This document shows, one piece after another, positions 16,939 to 26,138 of a DNA stretch of 42,049 nucleotides; the stretch's first letter is position 1; each line of letters starts with the position of its first letter. The stretch is from contig JAFZVQ010000027.1 in assembly GCA_017617715.1 (NCBI GenBank), positions 1 to 42,049 on the forward strand, written 5' to 3'. This DNA comes from Bacteroidales bacterium (GTDB taxonomy: Bacteria > Bacteroidota > Bacteroidia > Bacteroidales > UBA932). The notes under the pieces are model-generated. The model was not told the DNA's origin. It was given only the letters and a program-made list of their open reading frames with translations, and did no database searches. The position numbers and the translations under genes are program-made.

Positions 16939-18780
16939 TTAATAGCCATAGTCGTTTTTGAGAGCGCCCTGGCTGTTGGTGATGGAATCATTGAAGATTG
17001 GCCAGTACATATGCTGGATGGGATCGCCGGTATACAGGCCATGCTCCACGAGGTCGTCGTAGAGGCCGGTATCGGTGCCGGTGTCGCTGACAACTTTGGT
17101 GATATACCCCGTCTTCTTTTCCCAGACGCCCTTCGGCTTTGTGGTTTCGCCGGTAAATCCCCAGATCGTGAGTTCGTCGCCGTCAGCCTGATAATAAACG
17201 TCTCCATCGAGTCCGTTGATTCCGGCAAAGCGCCCGCTCAGGGAGCGTAGCTCTTTCATCTCGGCAATGGTCTCGTCCATCTTGACCTTCAGCAGGTTCC
17301 AGCGGATAAGGTCGAATTTGCGGGTCATCTCGCCGCAGAATTCCAAGGCCCTTTCATCAACTATGGCGTTGAACATGGCTTCTTTGGAACTGATGGCGTT
17401 GACATAATCTTCAGCCATTTGCACGTTGCCCTTGAAAGCACGGCTGCGGACTTTCAGCAGATAGCCTTTGGCTTCGTCAAGGGCGTCGAGTTCATTTGCC
17501 ATCTCGGCTGCCATGAGCAGGATGTCGGCGTAACGGAGCACTACAGGTTTGACACCGTCGTCATTGCCGCCGGTGTAGGGTTTCTTCGTCATCCATTCGA
17601 AGCGGTATTTTCCGAAATACCACCTTTGGATGCCGGGGAGATCCTTTTCGTTCTTTTCGTTCCAGCGCCAGTTGACGCAAGTTATGTCACGGCGTACATC
17701 CTTGGGGTCGTACCGGAACCACATGGTCGGGACGGGACCGGCATCACCGCCGCGTTTGACAGTTGCGCCGCCTCCATATTTGGAGCCCTCGGAACGGACG
17801 GCAAAGGTCCAGTTCCAGCGTCCGCGACCGTCGGAGAACGGTATGACATAAAGGGTTTCATATCCGGGACCGGCCTTGAGGTTGTCCAGGTCGCTTTGCT
17901 TTTTCCACATGGCCTCATAGTCTTCCAAAGAGGCTTTTCCGGACCCGATGGCGTCGCGAAGATAGTCGAGAGCCTTGGGATACAGGACACTCTTCTGGAG
18001 CTCGGGATCGGATGAAAGACGTACGGTCCCGAGGTCTCCGGTGCCCACCATGTCGTCATCGGGGCGGATGGCATAGCCGGAAGCCATGAGGGCTATCCTG
18101 GCGTACAGGCCCTGGGCGAACATCTTGTTCACGCGGTCGGTACGGGATGTCCTCTGGTCGGTGCCGGGCCAGGGCAGGTTGGGAATAGCCAGCTCAAGAT
18201 CTGAAAGGAGCTGCTTGAAGATGATGTCGCGGCTGTCCTTGGCCTTGTAGATTGTGCTGCTGCTGGTCGGCTCAAAACGTGCGGGAACGTCTCCCCATGC
18301 ACGTACCAGGTCGTAGTAGACCATGGCCCTCATGGTAAGAGCTTCGGAGAGCAGGTAATTCATGTCCGCATTCTCTTCAGGCTTGCCGTATGTCCTGATG
18401 CCGGAGATGCAGAGATTAAGCCGCTCGATTGATTCGTACATCTTAGCGAACGGACCGTTGCCTACGTTGAGCTGTCCGTTGTTGGGGCGCATGCTGTAGC
18501 CTGCTATCTGGTATTTTTCGTCGGTCGGCTTGTATGTGTTGTACCACTCAATATCGCTGTTGAGACCAATCCAGCTGAGATAACGTCCCCGGTATGAGTT
18601 GGTCTCGCCAAGCGACTGAAGTGCGGAGAAGTACTGCCCTTCGGCAAAATCATAGTTGGAGAAGATCGTTTCCGCATTGAAGGCGGAGGGGGATGACGAA
18701 TCCAGGAATTTCTCGCAAGAGACCGCGCATAGTGCAATCATCGCGGCGGAAAGTAAACATATTATCTGTTTCATATGCAC
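16939..18780 (-). CDS. SusD/RagB-type glycan-binding lipoprotein
   Basis: 613 aa outer-membrane lipoprotein that caps the SusC channel and binds pectin fragments. Signal peptide with lipobox AVSC (Cys22 from the first Met; the second Met, two codons on, is an equally good start). Typical SusD features: N-terminal CEKFLDSSSP, TPR-like helical segments with ALTMRAMVYYDLVRAWGDVP, and a C-terminal PVVLRYADILLMAAEMANEL block and WPI-type end. It follows susC after 6 bases, the standard SusCD layout, and precedes the large FN3 lipoprotein by 12 bases. Ligand identity (homogalacturonan or its oligomers) is inferred from neighbours. Confidence 0.95.
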   Translation of the reverse strand: MHMKQIICLLSAAMIALCAVSCEKFLDSSSPSAFNAETIFSNYDFAEGQYFSALQSLGETNSYRGRYLSWIGLNSDIEWYNTYKPTDEKYQIAGYSMRPNNGQLNVGNGPFAKMYESIERLNLCISGIRTYGKPEENADMNYLLSEALTMRAMVYYDLVRAWGDVPARFEPTSSSTIYKAKDSRDIIFKQLLSDLELAIPNLPWPGTDQRTSRTDRVNKMFAQGLYARIALMASGYAIRPDDDMVGTGDLGTVRLSSDPELQKSVLYPKALDYLRDAIGSGKASLEDYEAMWKKQSDLDNLKAGPGYETLYVIPFSDGRGRWNWTFAVRSEGSKYGGGATVKRGGDAGPVPTMWFRYDPKDVRRDITCVNWRWNEKNEKDLPGIQRWYFGKYRFEWMTKKPYTGGNDDGVKPVVLRYADILLMAAEMANELDALDEAKGYLLKVRSRAFKGNVQMAEDYVNAISSKEAMFNAIVDERALEFCGEMTRKFDLIRWNLLKVKMDETIAEMKELRSLSGRFAGINGLDGDVYYQADGDELTIWGFTGETTKPKGVWEKKTGYITKVVSDTGTDTGLYDDLVEHGLYTGDPIQHMYWPIFNDSITNSQGALKNDYGY

Positions 18781-18786
18781 GTCGTG

Positions 18787-21700
18787 TTAAAATGAGAGAT
18801 TGATACCTGCCACGAAGCCTATGCTCTTGGGGTATGCAGAATAATCCACACCCGGAGTGAGAGGCGTGGCGCGTCTGGTGTCCACTTCCGGATCATAGCC
18901 TGAATAATTGGTCAGGCAGAAAAGATTGGTGCCTGTGGCGTAGATCCTTGCCCTGCGGACATGTACTTTTTCAGTGAGCTTCTCAGGCAGCGTGTAGCCA
19001 AGGGTGAGGGTCTGCAGGCGCAGGAAAGAAGCGTCCTCGACCGCCCAGTCGCTGAAAACCGCCTTGGGTATCGCGGGATTCCACATGGTCTTGCCGGCGT
19101 TCATTGCCTTGAGCGTCTCGGGATCATTGACGAGTTCGCCGGTGGTCCAGTCTATGTTGCACCAGCGCTTGTCCACATCCATCATATTGACCAGATTACG
19201 GTTGAAGAACTTTCTGGAAGAGGTGAACTCTATCTTGTTGGCGTTGTAGACCTCGTTGCCTATCATGAAGTTGAAGTTGGCGCTGAAGTCAAAGCCTTTC
19301 CAGAATGCGCTCAGCGAGAAACCGCCGGTGAAATCAGGAGCTGCGTTGCCGATGACGGTGCGGTCTGCCACAGTGACTTTTCCGTCAGTGGTGTAGCCGG
19401 TAATCTTTCCGTTCTCGTCATAGACCGGCACGTTCGCAAGTTCTTTGTACTTCGGCGCGCCGGGACGCATGTAATCTCCCAATAATTCGGAGCAGTCCAC
19501 GACACCTTCATTCAGTACCCATTTGGAACCGTTCCAGGTGAAATCGTCCACGGTGTACATCCCGTCTGAAATGTAACCATACATGTTGCCAAGAGGCTGG
19601 CCCACCTGCACGATGTAGTCGTCGCCTATCTCGGAAGAGGCCCAGTAGGACTGTGCGGTGATGCTTTCAAGGCCGCCCAGGTCGGTCACGACGTTCTTGT
19701 TGTAGGCTATGTTGCCGCTGATGTTCAGGGAGAAGTCCTTCTTGGACACGATAGGAGCATTGAGCGTAAGCTCTATACCGCGGTTGCGGGTGGAGCCTAC
19801 GTTCTGGTACTGGTGGTCATATCCGGAGCCGGGAATGGGGAACTTTATCAAAAGGTCCTTGGTGTCGTTCTGGTAGACTTCGATGCTTCCGTTGAGCCTG
19901 GATTGCCACAGGCTGAAGTCGAGGCCGATGTTGTGGGTGTAGGTGGTCTCCCAGGTCAGGTTGCTGTTGCTCATGACGTTGATCGTCTTGTGCTCGAGTT
20001 CGTCGTAGTGGGGAGTGCCGAAGTAGTTGTTGGTCATCGACAGCCAGGATGTGACGGAGGAGTAGTAGAGGGTGAGCAGCTGGCCGGACGGGATGTTGTT
20101 GTTGCCGGCGGTACCGAAACTGTAGCGGAGCTTGAGCTGGTCCAGCCATTCGCGGGAGTTGTCCATCCAGGGCTCGTTGGAAATGGTCCAGGATGCGGCG
20201 GCGGAAGGGAAGAAGCCCCAGCGCTTGCCGCGTGCGAACTTGGAGCTGCCGTCGGTACGGAGCGTGGCTCCGAGGGAATAACGGTGCTTGTAGTCATAGT
20301 TCACACGGCCGAAGAAGGACAGCAGTTTATCATCGGGATTGATGTAATTGTTGGTGCTGCCCCATGGTGCGGAAGACATGAAGTCCCATGCCATTTCGGC
20401 ATCGTAGAACAAAGCGAATCCCTTTGCTGTGGAAGAAACGGTATTGCTCTTGGTGATGGTCATTTCTTCGCCGAGGATGGCGTTCAGGGAATGGTCTTCT
20501 CCAAGTACCTTGCCGAAATCGTAGCTCAGGGTGTTGGTGTTGCGATAACGGGTGCGGAAAGCATCTTTGTGCTGGGTCTGGGGATATCCCTGGTAATCAG
20601 CATCGTTGGCAACGGCGTATGTGGTGATGCCGTAGAAGCGGTCATCGCTCTGCCTGTAGTCTTCAAGGCCTCCTTCCACCTTAAGGCGGAGGTTGTCGAT
20701 AATCTCCCAGTTGAAAGCGGCATTTGCGTTCCAGGTGGTCCTGATGCGCTTGGAGTCGTTGTCGGAGATGGAACGGAGGGGCGGAGCGTTGTCGCCGTAA
20801 TTCTGCTCTTCATCTGCGTCCTGCAGGGAAGCGACCACGGGAATCGGGGCATATGAGACGGCATGTTTGAGACGACCGTTTCCGGAGTTGGTGCCGGAGT
20901 CGTTGATGCTGTTGGCTCCGGACCCGCGTACGTTCACTTTCGAATACCTGACGTTGGCGTCGATGCTGGTAGTCCTGCCGGTCTTGAAGTGGCCTTTAAA
21001 GTTGAGGTTGTCACGGCTGTAGTTGGAACCCGCCATGATGGCCTGGTCGCCCATGTGGGCGTAGCCGACCGTCCAGTTGTAGCCTTCGCCGCTGCCGGAC
21101 ACCGATGCGTCTGCACTGAAAGTCGACCCGGTGTTTCCGAACACGGCGTCTATCCAGTCGTTCGTAGGGATGCCTTTGTAAAGGTCGATGTCGGAGAACG
21201 AGCCGAAATAGGGAACATAGTGTGAACTCAGTTCTTTGGAGATGGAAGCGAGCTCATACTGGAATTTTACGAAATTTTCCGCATCCATAGTCTGGATGGC
21301 GTCTGCATTGGCCATCTTCTTGAGTCCGTAATAGGAATTGACTTTCACGGAAACCTTCTGGCCCTTTTCGGCACTCTTGGTGGTCACTATCACGACACCG
21401 TTCGCGCCCCGGCTACCGTAGATAGCGGTCGAGAAAGCATCCTTGAGCACGTCTATGCTCTGGATTTCGGATGAAGGGATGTCGTTGATGGACTCAACCG
21501 GGAAGCCGTCCACGATGTAGAGGGGGCTGTTGTCCTGGGTGATGGAGCTGCCGCCGCGGACGCGGATCTTGATGTCGGCGTCGGGGTCGCCTTCGGTGGT
21601 GACCACGGACACGCCGGCCATCTTGCCGGTAAGTGCCTGGCTGACGGTGGTGACGGGCTGCTCGGTGAGCTTGTCGGAGGTGACGGAAGACACGGAGCCG

Positions 21701-22059
21701 AGGAGGTCGCGGCGCTTGACCGTCTGGTAACCCACGACAACCACTTCGTCAAGTACTGTTGCGTTCGTTGCGAGCACTGCGTCGATGGTGGAGCGTCCGT
21801 TGATGGGGACGACCTGGTCGGCGAGTCCGATGAACGAGAACACCAGATTCACGGCATCTGCGGGGACCGTGAGCTCGTAGTCGCCGTCGAGGCCGGTGAC
21901 GGTGCCGATGGATGTGCCTTCCACGAAGACACCGGCGCCGATCAGCGGCTCACCGCTCCCGTCCGTCACGACACCTTTCACGGTGGTCTGTGCGGACAGC
22001 GACCAAGCTGCTCCCAGGCAGAGTGCCATAAGAATCAATTTCTTTGCTAAACTGTTCAT
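18787..22059 (-). CDS. SusC-type TonB-dependent outer-membrane transporter
   Basis: 1090 aa. Imports pectin oligosaccharides across the outer membrane with energy from TonB. Signal peptide 1-23 ends at SLSA-Q. A carboxypeptidase-regulatory-like domain spans about 27-100 (GVVTDGSGEPLIGAGVFVEG), then TonB-box-like DEVVVVGY (104-111) and plug domain about 118-225 with IRVRGGSS, YIVDGFPV and the SusC signature STAIYGSRGANGVVIVTTK. The remainder is a beta-barrel ending in an aromatic residue (NLSF). It is not first in its run: a 31-base gap separates it from the PL1-type lyase upstream, with no TAnnTTTG promoter box visible. Partner of the SusD encoded 6 bases downstream. Confidence 0.97.
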   Translation of the reverse strand: MNSLAKKLILMALCLGAAWSLSAQTTVKGVVTDGSGEPLIGAGVFVEGTSIGTVTGLDGDYELTVPADAVNLVFSFIGLADQVVPINGRSTIDAVLATNATVLDEVVVVGYQTVKRRDLLGSVSSVTSDKLTEQPVTTVSQALTGKMAGVSVVTTEGDPDADIKIRVRGGSSITQDNSPLYIVDGFPVESINDIPSSEIQSIDVLKDAFSTAIYGSRGANGVVIVTTKSAEKGQKVSVKVNSYYGLKKMANADAIQTMDAENFVKFQYELASISKELSSHYVPYFGSFSDIDLYKGIPTNDWIDAVFGNTGSTFSADASVSGSGEGYNWTVGYAHMGDQAIMAGSNYSRDNLNFKGHFKTGRTTSIDANVRYSKVNVRGSGANSINDSGTNSGNGRLKHAVSYAPIPVVASLQDADEEQNYGDNAPPLRSISDNDSKRIRTTWNANAAFNWEIIDNLRLKVEGGLEDYRQSDDRFYGITTYAVANDADYQGYPQTQHKDAFRTRYRNTNTLSYDFGKVLGEDHSLNAILGEEMTITKSNTVSSTAKGFALFYDAEMAWDFMSSAPWGSTNNYINPDDKLLSFFGRVNYDYKHRYSLGATLRTDGSSKFARGKRWGFFPSAAASWTISNEPWMDNSREWLDQLKLRYSFGTAGNNNIPSGQLLTLYYSSVTSWLSMTNNYFGTPHYDELEHKTINVMSNSNLTWETTYTHNIGLDFSLWQSRLNGSIEVYQNDTKDLLIKFPIPGSGYDHQYQNVGSTRNRGIELTLNAPIVSKKDFSLNISGNIAYNKNVVTDLGGLESITAQSYWASSEIGDDYIVQVGQPLGNMYGYISDGMYTVDDFTWNGSKWVLNEGVVDCSELLGDYMRPGAPKYKELANVPVYDENGKITGYTTDGKVTVADRTVIGNAAPDFTGGFSLSAFWKGFDFSANFNFMIGNEVYNANKIEFTSSRKFFNRNLVNMMDVDKRWCNIDWTTGELVNDPETLKAMNAGKTMWNPAIPKAVFSDWAVEDASFLRLQTLTLGYTLPEKLTEKVHVRRARIYATGTNLFCLTNYSGYDPEVDTRRATPLTPGVDYSAYPKSIGFVAGINLSF

Positions 22060-22090
22060 TTGGAGTTGATTGGATTTGGTTAGTAATATG

Positions 22091-23941
22091 TTATATTATT
22101 GTGTAAGTTCCTTTTCCATTGCCTCCCGACACAATATGGCGGACAAGGTAATGCAGGTACATTTCAATATTAGTGTAGCGTTTGTGCATGTCCAGGCTTT
22201 TGGCTGAAGCGTCGGAGGGGTTGAATTTGGCAAGGCCGAACTGGTCTTCGAACCAGTCGGGCATACCGTCGGCATCGGAGTCGTTGGAGGCTTCTCCCTT
22301 GTATTCGGGCCATCCGCCGGCGTCGGTCTGGGAGTCTATAAGTCCGCCCGAGGAGCCGTTGCTGCCTTTGCAGCTGTATGTGCCGTTACGGGTTTCGGCG
22401 GTCACGCGCTCGTCGACCGTGTCCCGATTGCCGGACGCCCCGACGGCCCCGGCACAGCCGAGCACGGCGTCGAATGCGTCGCCGGCGCCCAGGAGGGTCA
22501 TATAAGCGGTTTCGGGTGCGTATGTAAAGGGCGTTTCGGACCTTATCGTGGCTATGGTGCCGGATGACGCCGTGGTGCCCTTCCAGTTGTCGTAGCTCAT
22601 TGAAGCATTGCCTTCCATGAAGTTGCCGGTCATGTAGAAGTGGCCGGGAACGATAGGCCCGGTACCGAGTGCGCTGCAGTTGCTGCAGGAAGTGGTGGGG
22701 TCGATGAACCAAATCTTCTTTGAGCTGGTCGCGGGGCCGGGTTTGTAGTAATTGCAGATGAGGTTGTACTGCTTGAACAGGCCCTGGTTATTTGCGCTCT
22801 CGCCGCCGTAGCAGGTGTTGCTGCCCCAGTTGTAGACCACGTTGTTCACAAGGCTCACGGGCCCTTTCTGGGTGGAGACGTAGTCGTGGTCGATACGGGG
22901 GTTGCGGCTGTCGTGGTGCGCGAGCAGGTTGTGGAGGTAGGTGGCGTTGGTGCCGCCCCAGATGCCGCCGTAGCCGTGTGAGCCTTTGCCGTGGATTGAA
23001 TTCCGCAGGCTCTCCGAGATGATGCACCACTGGAGCGTGAAGTTGTCCATGCCGTAGAATGACGCGCACTCGTCGGTGCTCCAGCTGAGGGAACAGTGGT
23101 CGATGATGATGTCCTTGAACTGGCCGTTTTCGTGGGACATTATGTTCATGGCGTCGTCTTCCGTTTGCTTCTCGTCGCCCATGCGGCAGCGGATGTGGCG
23201 GATCACGACGTTGCTGGCGTTGATGGCCACGCGGTAGTTCTTCAGGCAGATGCCGTCGCCCGGGGCGGTCTGGCCGGCGATGGTGACGTCGTTCCTGTTG
23301 ATGTTCAGGGTGCTCTTGAGCTCGATGATGCCGGCAACGTCGAAGACTATTATGCGCGGGTAGTTCTGCGTCACGGCCCAGCGGAGCGTGCCTTCCTTGG
23401 TGGTGTCTTCCAGGGAGTTGACGTGGAGTATCTTGCCTCCGCGGCCTCCCGTGGCCCACATTCCGCCGCCCTCTGCGCCAGGGAAGGCGCGGGCGCGGCC
23501 GTCTTCCTCGCTGGCGGGAATGAGGAATTGTTCATAGACCGTGGGATCGACGGGGGTGTCGGGATCAGGATCGGGGTCCGGGTTTTCCGAACCAAGGGTT
23601 GCGGCCTCCACGAAGGCGGACCATGCGGAGCTGCCGGCGGCATTGACGCTGCGGGCGCTGAACCTGTATGCCGTCCCGGGAGTGAGCTCGGTAATCAGGG
23701 CGTTCCGTGCCGTGGACGTGCCTGTGGTCACTTCCGTCGCTCCCTGCAGCAGGCGCCAGTCGTAGGAGGTGGCGCCTTCGGTGGGTGTCCACTGGAAGGC
23801 CAGCGAGGTCTCGGTGGCGGAGTGGAGCTTTATGCCTTCAGGCACTCCGGGAACGGTCGGGGTGTCGTTGCCGTTGTCTTTCTCCCCGCAGGTCGCGGCC
23901 AGGAAGACCAGGGATAAAAGTATGAACAGATACTTCTTCAT
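22091..23941 (-). CDS. FN3-linked PL1-type pectate lyase lipoprotein
   Basis: 616 aa. Predicted surface lipoprotein (Cys18 in AATC) with an N-terminal FN3 domain (about 33-118), a Asp/Pro linker and a right-handed beta-helix of the second PL1 type (from AFPGAEGGG). Family marks are GTLRWAVTQ, IAGQTAPGDGICLK, DHCSLSWSTDE and the Arg-bearing HHDSRNPRID. Near the C-terminus an EF-hand-like acidic loop, NDSDADGMPDWFEDQFGL, probably binds calcium. The FN3 domain is close to that of the CE8 at 755-2488. Its start overlaps the GH105 stop by four bases (ATGA), implying coupled translation. It should release unsaturated oligogalacturonides that SusCD imports and GH105 trims. Confidence 0.9.
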   Translation of the reverse strand: MKKYLFILLSLVFLAATCGEKDNGNDTPTVPGVPEGIKLHSATETSLAFQWTPTEGATSYDWRLLQGATEVTTGTSTARNALITELTPGTAYRFSARSVNAAGSSAWSAFVEAATLGSENPDPDPDPDTPVDPTVYEQFLIPASEEDGRARAFPGAEGGGMWATGGRGGKILHVNSLEDTTKEGTLRWAVTQNYPRIIVFDVAGIIELKSTLNINRNDVTIAGQTAPGDGICLKNYRVAINASNVVIRHIRCRMGDEKQTEDDAMNIMSHENGQFKDIIIDHCSLSWSTDECASFYGMDNFTLQWCIISESLRNSIHGKGSHGYGGIWGGTNATYLHNLLAHHDSRNPRIDHDYVSTQKGPVSLVNNVVYNWGSNTCYGGESANNQGLFKQYNLICNYYKPGPATSSKKIWFIDPTTSCSNCSALGTGPIVPGHFYMTGNFMEGNASMSYDNWKGTTASSGTIATIRSETPFTYAPETAYMTLLGAGDAFDAVLGCAGAVGASGNRDTVDERVTAETRNGTYSCKGSNGSSGGLIDSQTDAGGWPEYKGEASNDSDADGMPDWFEDQFGLAKFNPSDASAKSLDMHKRYTNIEMYLHYLVRHIVSGGNGKGTYTII

Positions 23942-25125
23942 AACTTTTCGTATTCGATAGATGCGCGGATAAGGGGGCCTATGCCCTTGGGGTCATTGGC
24001 CCGCACGCGCTCGTGTATGTAATAATCATAGTCGCCGCTGCGATTGTCCTTGCCTCCGAGACCGGCCACTTCGCAGCACTGCACCATGTCCACGAGGCCG
24101 TCCGGTCCGCGTGTGACGAAGGTTTCGATCACTTTTTCATATAGCTGCCCGGCGTATTGGGCGTCAGGGAAAATGCCAAGGTTCACCGCTTTGGAGAAGG
24201 AGTAGGAGAACATGGCGTTGCAGGTGGCTTCCAGGTAATTGCCTTCGCGGCCGGGGCAGTCGAGCACCTGGTACCAGAGGCCGGTGGCCGGATCGGCATT
24301 ATTCTTAAGGGCTTCGAAGACGTCCAGGAGTATATGCTCCAGGGAGTCTTTTCCGGTTTCGACGGAGGTCTCGCGGCCCATCACGTCTATCACGTCCACC
24401 AGGGCCATGCAGTACCAGCCCAGGGCGCGGCCCCATGCATGGGCCGACTGGCCGGTGGATGGATTACACCAGAACATCTCGTGCGAGGAGTCCCAGGCGT
24501 GGCGGAGCAGCCCGGTGGCCGGGTCGTAGCAGTGTTCGTAGATCAGGCTGAACTGGTGCACGATGTCGGCGTAATTTGCCGCCCTGAGGCTGTCCGGCAC
24601 GAATTCCAGGGTGTAGCGGGCATAGAAGGGCTGGGCCATGAAAAGGCCGTCCAGCCACATCTGGCCGGGATAGATCTTCTTGTGCCAGAAACCGCCCTCG
24701 GGTGTGCGGGGCTGATTCTGGAGCTGACGGTACAGATTGTCCATGGCCTTGCGGTATTTCTCCGCAGGGCAGTATTCGCAAAGGTCGAAAAGGGTGAAGC
24801 CGGGGCAGATGTGGTCCAGGGAGTAATTGGATTCCTTGTATTTGCCGCCTATGGCGCCCGTGGAATCGATTATTGCATCGTACCAGACGTTGACGTAGCC
24901 CACGAGGGATTCCCGGTCAGGCCGGGAATGACGGGCGACGTCCAGCAGGGCCTGGAGTTCGAGGCCGGTGGTGTAGTTCCATTTGAGCTTGCCCTGCTGC
25001 CCGTCGATGAAGGACGCTTCGGGGCAGCGGGCCATCTCGGAACGCGCCACGTCCAGATACAACGGAGCCCCGGCCGTGCATGAGGCCAAGGCTAAGGCGC
25101 AGAATATGAGGTGCATGAGCTTCAT
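23938..25125 (-). CDS. GH105 unsaturated galacturonyl hydrolase lipoprotein
   Basis: 395 aa. Hydrolyses the delta-4,5-unsaturated end residue from lyase products, giving the keto acid that KduI/KduD process. The open frame extends to 25446, but the extra residues lie inside the pectin methylesterase gene; ATG 25125 gives a lipoprotein signal (LASC, Cys16) and a normal ATGA overlap. GH105 marks are GQMWLDGLFMAQP with catalytic Asp159, HAWGRALGWYCMALVDV, and GNYLEATCNAMFSY. Residues 65-73 (RHSRPDRES) are encoded by a palindromic repeat at 24908-24932 at the N-terminal helix region. Unsaturated rhamnogalacturonyl activity is the alternative; the homogalacturonan gene set favours galacturonyl. 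Confidence 0.93.
   Translation of the reverse strand: MKLMHLIFCALALASCTAGAPLYLDVARSEMARCPEASFIDGQQGKLKWNYTTGLELQALLDVARHSRPDRESLVGYVNVWYDAIIDSTGAIGGKYKESNYSLDHICPGFTLFDLCEYCPAEKYRKAMDNLYRQLQNQPRTPEGGFWHKKIYPGQMWLDGLFMAQPFYARYTLEFVPDSLRAANYADIVHQFSLIYEHCYDPATGLLRHAWDSSHEMFWCNPSTGQSAHAWGRALGWYCMALVDVIDVMGRETSVETGKDSLEHILLDVFEALKNNADPATGLWYQVLDCPGREGNYLEATCNAMFSYSFSKAVNLGIFPDAQYAGQLYEKVIETFVTRGPDGLVDMVQCCEVAGLGGKDNRSGDYDYYIHERVRANDPKGIGPLIRASIEYEKL
24908..24932. repeat. Palindromic repeat inside the GH105 gene (type 2)
   Basis: ATTCCCGG and CCGGGAAT form a perfect 8-base-pair stem around a 5-base loop, within a 25-base unit starting GATTC and ending GAATGAC like the type 1 elements. In frame it reads RHSRPDRES, the same register as CHSERSEES in uxaA. 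Confidence 0.82.
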
Positions 25126-26138
25126 CTGTTGTCGTAGGGGTCCCACACTATGCCGTCTTCTTTCTGGTACATCACCTTCTCGAAGGTGAATTCCGCCGCT
25201 TTCCGGGCGTTCAGCTTTTTCGCCCATTTGACTCTCGGACCCCTGGCTCCCGGGCCGTAGCTGTCGTATTCGGCATACCAGGAATTCTTCTTTGTGTCGG
25301 GCTTGCCCTCCTTCTCCCAGTCGTGCCAGCCTTCCGGGACTATGTGGGCCCCCAGGTCGCAGTGGATGAACACCGTCCTGGCGTAGGCTCCCCAGGGCCG
25401 CCCCAGATAGACTTTGTCGATGCCGGGCGCTGCAGTGAGCCGGCAATCCTTGAACACGTAGCCGTATTTCTGGCCCTTGAGGGTGGAGGCTGCGGTCACG
25501 TAGCTGTTCTTCTTGGAGTGGATGGTGCAGTTTTCAAAGAATGCTATGCTGGGGCCGAAGATGAAATCGGTAGTGCCTTCTATGTAGCAGTCCAGGAAAT
25601 AGTTGCGCTTGATGCCGCCGTCCTTGCCGAAGCGGCCGTAGGTGTAGAGGGTGTCCTGGTTGCCTATGAAGCGGCAGCCCTTGAAGAAGAGGAAGTCGCC
25701 GTCGGTGAACACCGCCACGGCCTGTGCTATCTCCTTTCCCTCGCCGGCGGAGTTCTCAAAGGTGAGGTTCTCAAAACTTATGTAGCTGGCGTGGATGTAG
25801 ATGGTGGCGCTGCCGGAAGTGCCAACGGGGAAGTCGCGGCCGGGCCATTGCTGCCTGGCGTATTTGTCGAAGGTGATCACGGTGCTTTCCGCATCCTCGC
25901 CGATGATATGGAGACGGAATTTGGAGTGGGGTATGCTCACGCACTCCTTATAGACGCCCTTGCGGATGAAGATGGTGGTGATTTCCTTGTGGCTGTAGTC
26001 GGGGCAGGCGTTGATGGCTTCCTGCACGGTCTTGTAGTCGCCCTGTCCGTCGGCGGAGACTATTATGTCGTATGGGGCGGCGAAGGAGCTGCACAGCATC
26101 CAGATGGCGGCCATGGCCGCGGGGAAGAGACGTTTCAT
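25122..26138 (-). CDS. CE8 pectin methylesterase (canonical)
   Basis: 338 aa single-domain pectinesterase with a signal peptide (about 1-21, no lipobox), so probably periplasmic. It de-esterifies imported or surface-trimmed homogalacturonan so that GH28 and lyases can act. All CE8 motifs are intact: GVYKE (61-65), Gln139 in AQAVAV, Gln161-Asp162 in GNQDTLY, Asp191 in TTDFIFG and Arg247 in YLGRPWG. It overlaps the GH28 stop (four bases, 26135-26138) and the GH105 start in the same way, making a tightly coupled three-gene set. The second CE8, at 755-2488, is larger and divergent, perhaps for another location or methylation pattern. Confidence 0.95.
   Translation of the reverse strand: MKRLFPAAMAAIWMLCSSFAAPYDIIVSADGQGDYKTVQEAINACPDYSHKEITTIFIRKGVYKECVSIPHSKFRLHIIGEDAESTVITFDKYARQQWPGRDFPVGTSGSATIYIHASYISFENLTFENSAGEGKEIAQAVAVFTDGDFLFFKGCRFIGNQDTLYTYGRFGKDGGIKRNYFLDCYIEGTTDFIFGPSIAFFENCTIHSKKNSYVTAASTLKGQKYGYVFKDCRLTAAPGIDKVYLGRPWGAYARTVFIHCDLGAHIVPEGWHDWEKEGKPDTKKNSWYAEYDSYGPGARGPRVKWAKKLNARKAAEFTFEKVMYQKEDGIVWDPYDNR

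Noticed and set aside
3179-24932. The short repeats as a CRISPR array
   Set aside because: Copies are scattered over 21 kb, mostly inside genes, without regular spacers or cas genes.
25126-25446. N-terminal extension of the GH105 frame
   Set aside because: It lies within the CE8 gene in another frame, and ATG 25125 gives a lipoprotein signal and an ATGA overlap.
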